Shown in pieces: positions 11,598 to 12,892 of a stretch of DNA of 12,892 nt. Every line of letters starts with the position of its first letter. Positions within the stretch are counted from its first letter, which is position 1. The notes under the pieces were generated by a model. The model was not told where the DNA came from. It worked only from the letters and a program-made list of their open reading frames with translations, and searched no databases. The stretch is taken from NCBI GenBank assembly GCA_015234045.1, contig JADFWU010000068.1:1-12892 (forward strand), written 5' to 3'. A program made the position numbers and the translations under genes. The DNA comes from Magnetococcales bacterium (GTDB lineage: Bacteria > Pseudomonadota > Magnetococcia > Magnetococcales > JADFWU01).

Positions 11598-12707
11598 TCA
11601 AGATGGATGGGTTGTTGGTTCGGTGGGATCAACACTGTAACCCGCTTGGGCGATGATTTCGAGTTGATTTCTTTTGAGCTGGTAATCTTCATCGTCAAGT
11701 AGGGTGTGTAACGGTATGGACTGCTGTTTAAGAAGCGGATAAAAAGCCCTTTGAATTCGATGACGGGTGGTTTCAATACAAGGCGTTTGTTCGCGGGCTT
11801 GGGCGATGCCTTCCAGGGTCTGTTGTGCATCTTCCAGGCGGCCTGTGCAACAGAGCACCATATCGCATCCAGCCAGCATGGCGCGTTTGGTTCGCTCGGT
11901 CATTGTGCCGGTCAATGCGCCCATTTCTAAAGCGTCTGAGACGATCAGGCCATTATATTGCCAAGTGCGTCTAAGAAGTTGCTCAAGCGTTGCTGCTGAC
12001 CATGTGGCGGGCAGGGACTTGTCTAATCCAGTAGCGATGAGGTGAGCCGTCATCAGGGCAGGTAGCCGGTTAAGAAGGGCTTTGAAGGGCACCAATTCAT
12101 GCTTTTCCAATTGATCACGGGACTGTGTGACCACAGGAAGCGCTTTATGGGAGTCCGCCCGCGCAGCGCCATGGCCAGGAAAATGTTTTCCAACCGCTAA
12201 TACACCGCGATTTTCGAACCCATCCAACCATGCGCCAGCCAAGCGGATCACCTGCTGTGGTGAACTGCCAAAAGCACGTTCACCGATGACTGGGTCTGCT
12301 TCCGGTTCGTGTATGTCCAATACTGGCGCACAGTTAACATGGATACCGATAGAGGCCAATTCACGCGCGTTTAATTCACCAAATATCCGTGCCAGTCTCA
12401 GTGCATGATCAGGGTCTGCCTGTTCCAAATGGGCAAGATGTAACGCGCTGGGATAACGGGTCAGAGGATCACGAATACGTTGAACACGTCCACCTTCCTG
12501 ATCCAGCCAGATTGCGGGCGGATAGTAGTTTATCTTGGATATGTTTTCCAATAGTGACTGGAGTTGATCCAGATTTGCTATATTCCGGCTGAAAAGAATG
12601 ATGCCTGCCGGTTGATTTTCTTTGATGAAGGTTATCTCATCCGGTGTAAGATCCGGGCCTGATATGCCCATGACCAGATGAATGCCGGGATCAATATGAC
12701 TTCTCAT
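11598..12707 (-). CDS. nagZ: Beta-N-acetylhexosaminidase NagZ
   Basis: The 369-residue protein belongs to glycoside hydrolase family 3. NagZ is cytoplasmic and removes N-acetylglucosamine from anhydro-muropeptides in peptidoglycan recycling. In organisms with inducible AmpC it produces the inducer signal. The substrate-binding motif KHFPGHG (174-180) is present, with D185-S-H187 supplying the catalytic histidine and VSDALEM the nucleophile D258. IILFSRNI and WLDQEGGRVQRI are also family hallmarks. The C-terminal tail is somewhat longer than in the E. coli enzyme. The ATG at 12707 has only a weak AGGA upstream. No signal peptide is seen, as expected. The DUF971 gene follows closely. It is backbone, not part of the element. 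Confidence 0.95.
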   Translation of the reverse strand: MRSHIDPGIHLVMGISGPDLTPDEITFIKENQPAGIILFSRNIANLDQLQSLLENISKINYYPPAIWLDQEGGRVQRIRDPLTRYPSALHLAHLEQADPDHALRLARIFGELNARELASIGIHVNCAPVLDIHEPEADPVIGERAFGSSPQQVIRLAGAWLDGFENRGVLAVGKHFPGHGAARADSHKALPVVTQSRDQLEKHELVPFKALLNRLPALMTAHLIATGLDKSLPATWSAATLEQLLRRTWQYNGLIVSDALEMGALTGTMTERTKRAMLAGCDMVLCCTGRLEDAQQTLEGIAQAREQTPCIETTRHRIQRAFYPLLKQQSIPLHTLLDDEDYQLKRNQLEIIAQAGYSVDPTEPTTHPS

Positions 12708-12831
12708 GACTGAAGATCCTGAAGTAAACTGAACAGGTAATAATGACTCAATTAGAAGTTACGCAGTTGAATGACAGTATACGCTTTGGTGCCAGTTTCA
12801 ACCGGCAACTGCGTAAGGGCCACGGAAAAAA

Positions 12832-12892
12832 TTAATCATCCCATTCACTGGTCTCTTGATCCGTCCACTGCGTTCCAGAAAGGGTTACGTGC
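12832..12892 (-). CDS. C-terminal end of an unknown protein
   Basis: A minus-strand frame enters at the window edge and stops with TAA at 12834-12832. Its last residues are VTLSGTQWTDQETSEWDD, an acidic tail that looks coding. Only 19 codons are visible, so no family can be given. About 120 bp separate it from nagZ. That gap holds a small minus-strand hairpin near 12790-12806 and no clear terminator. Confidence 0.4.
   Translation of the reverse strand, partial: HVTLSGTQWTDQETSEWDD

Noticed and set aside
12743-12835. 30-codon plus-strand frame upstream of nagZ
   Set aside because: It is short, unrecognised and divergent in a promoter-like gap; chance is sufficient.

Overview
The window looks like a gammaproteobacterial chromosome of moderate GC carrying a mobile element at a tRNA gene. 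The right side is chromosomal backbone on the minus strand: the 3' end of an unknown gene, nagZ (peptidoglycan-recycling beta-hexosaminidase), a DUF971-family gene directly behind it, and tRNA-Glu(CTC) with a clear promoter. The genus cannot be named from the sequence.

Left of the tRNA 3' end lies an accessory element. A tyrosine integrase ends 9 bp from the tRNA CCA end, with an AlpA-type excisionase overlapping its start. Reading left from there on the plus strand are: a small unknown gene; a terminase large subunit encoded as two consecutive genes (ATPase, then RNase H-like nuclease); a zinc-finger small protein in the terminase small-subunit position; another small gene; an 861-residue primase-helicase; a small gene; a BRO/antirepressor-like gene; and a Cro-position regulator divergent from a CI-type repressor. 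No capsid, portal, tail, lysis or conjugation gene is visible. The visible part is therefore a replication plus packaging plus integration set, most like a phage satellite or a degenerate prophage.

Left of the repressor is a largely non-coding control region. It holds two imperfect ~133 bp tandem repeats, a strong terminator, a long hairpin, a Mor-family transcription activator gene, and a cluster of 11 exact TGTGGACA octamers plus one degenerate copy (986-1344). Four of these are spaced exactly 21 bp apart. The others flank two copies of an AT-rich 12-mer. This looks like an iteron replication origin, probably for the primase-helicase encoded about 3 kb away. Beyond it, the window is cut inside a second, minus-strand tyrosine recombinase. 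No second copy of the tRNA 3' end is seen, so the left boundary of the element is not defined here.

Proposed working: the repressor, which has no self-cleavage domain, is relieved by an antirepressor. The plus-strand operon then supplies origin-directed replication, terminase and integrase/excisionase. The Mor-like protein probably switches a further promoter.
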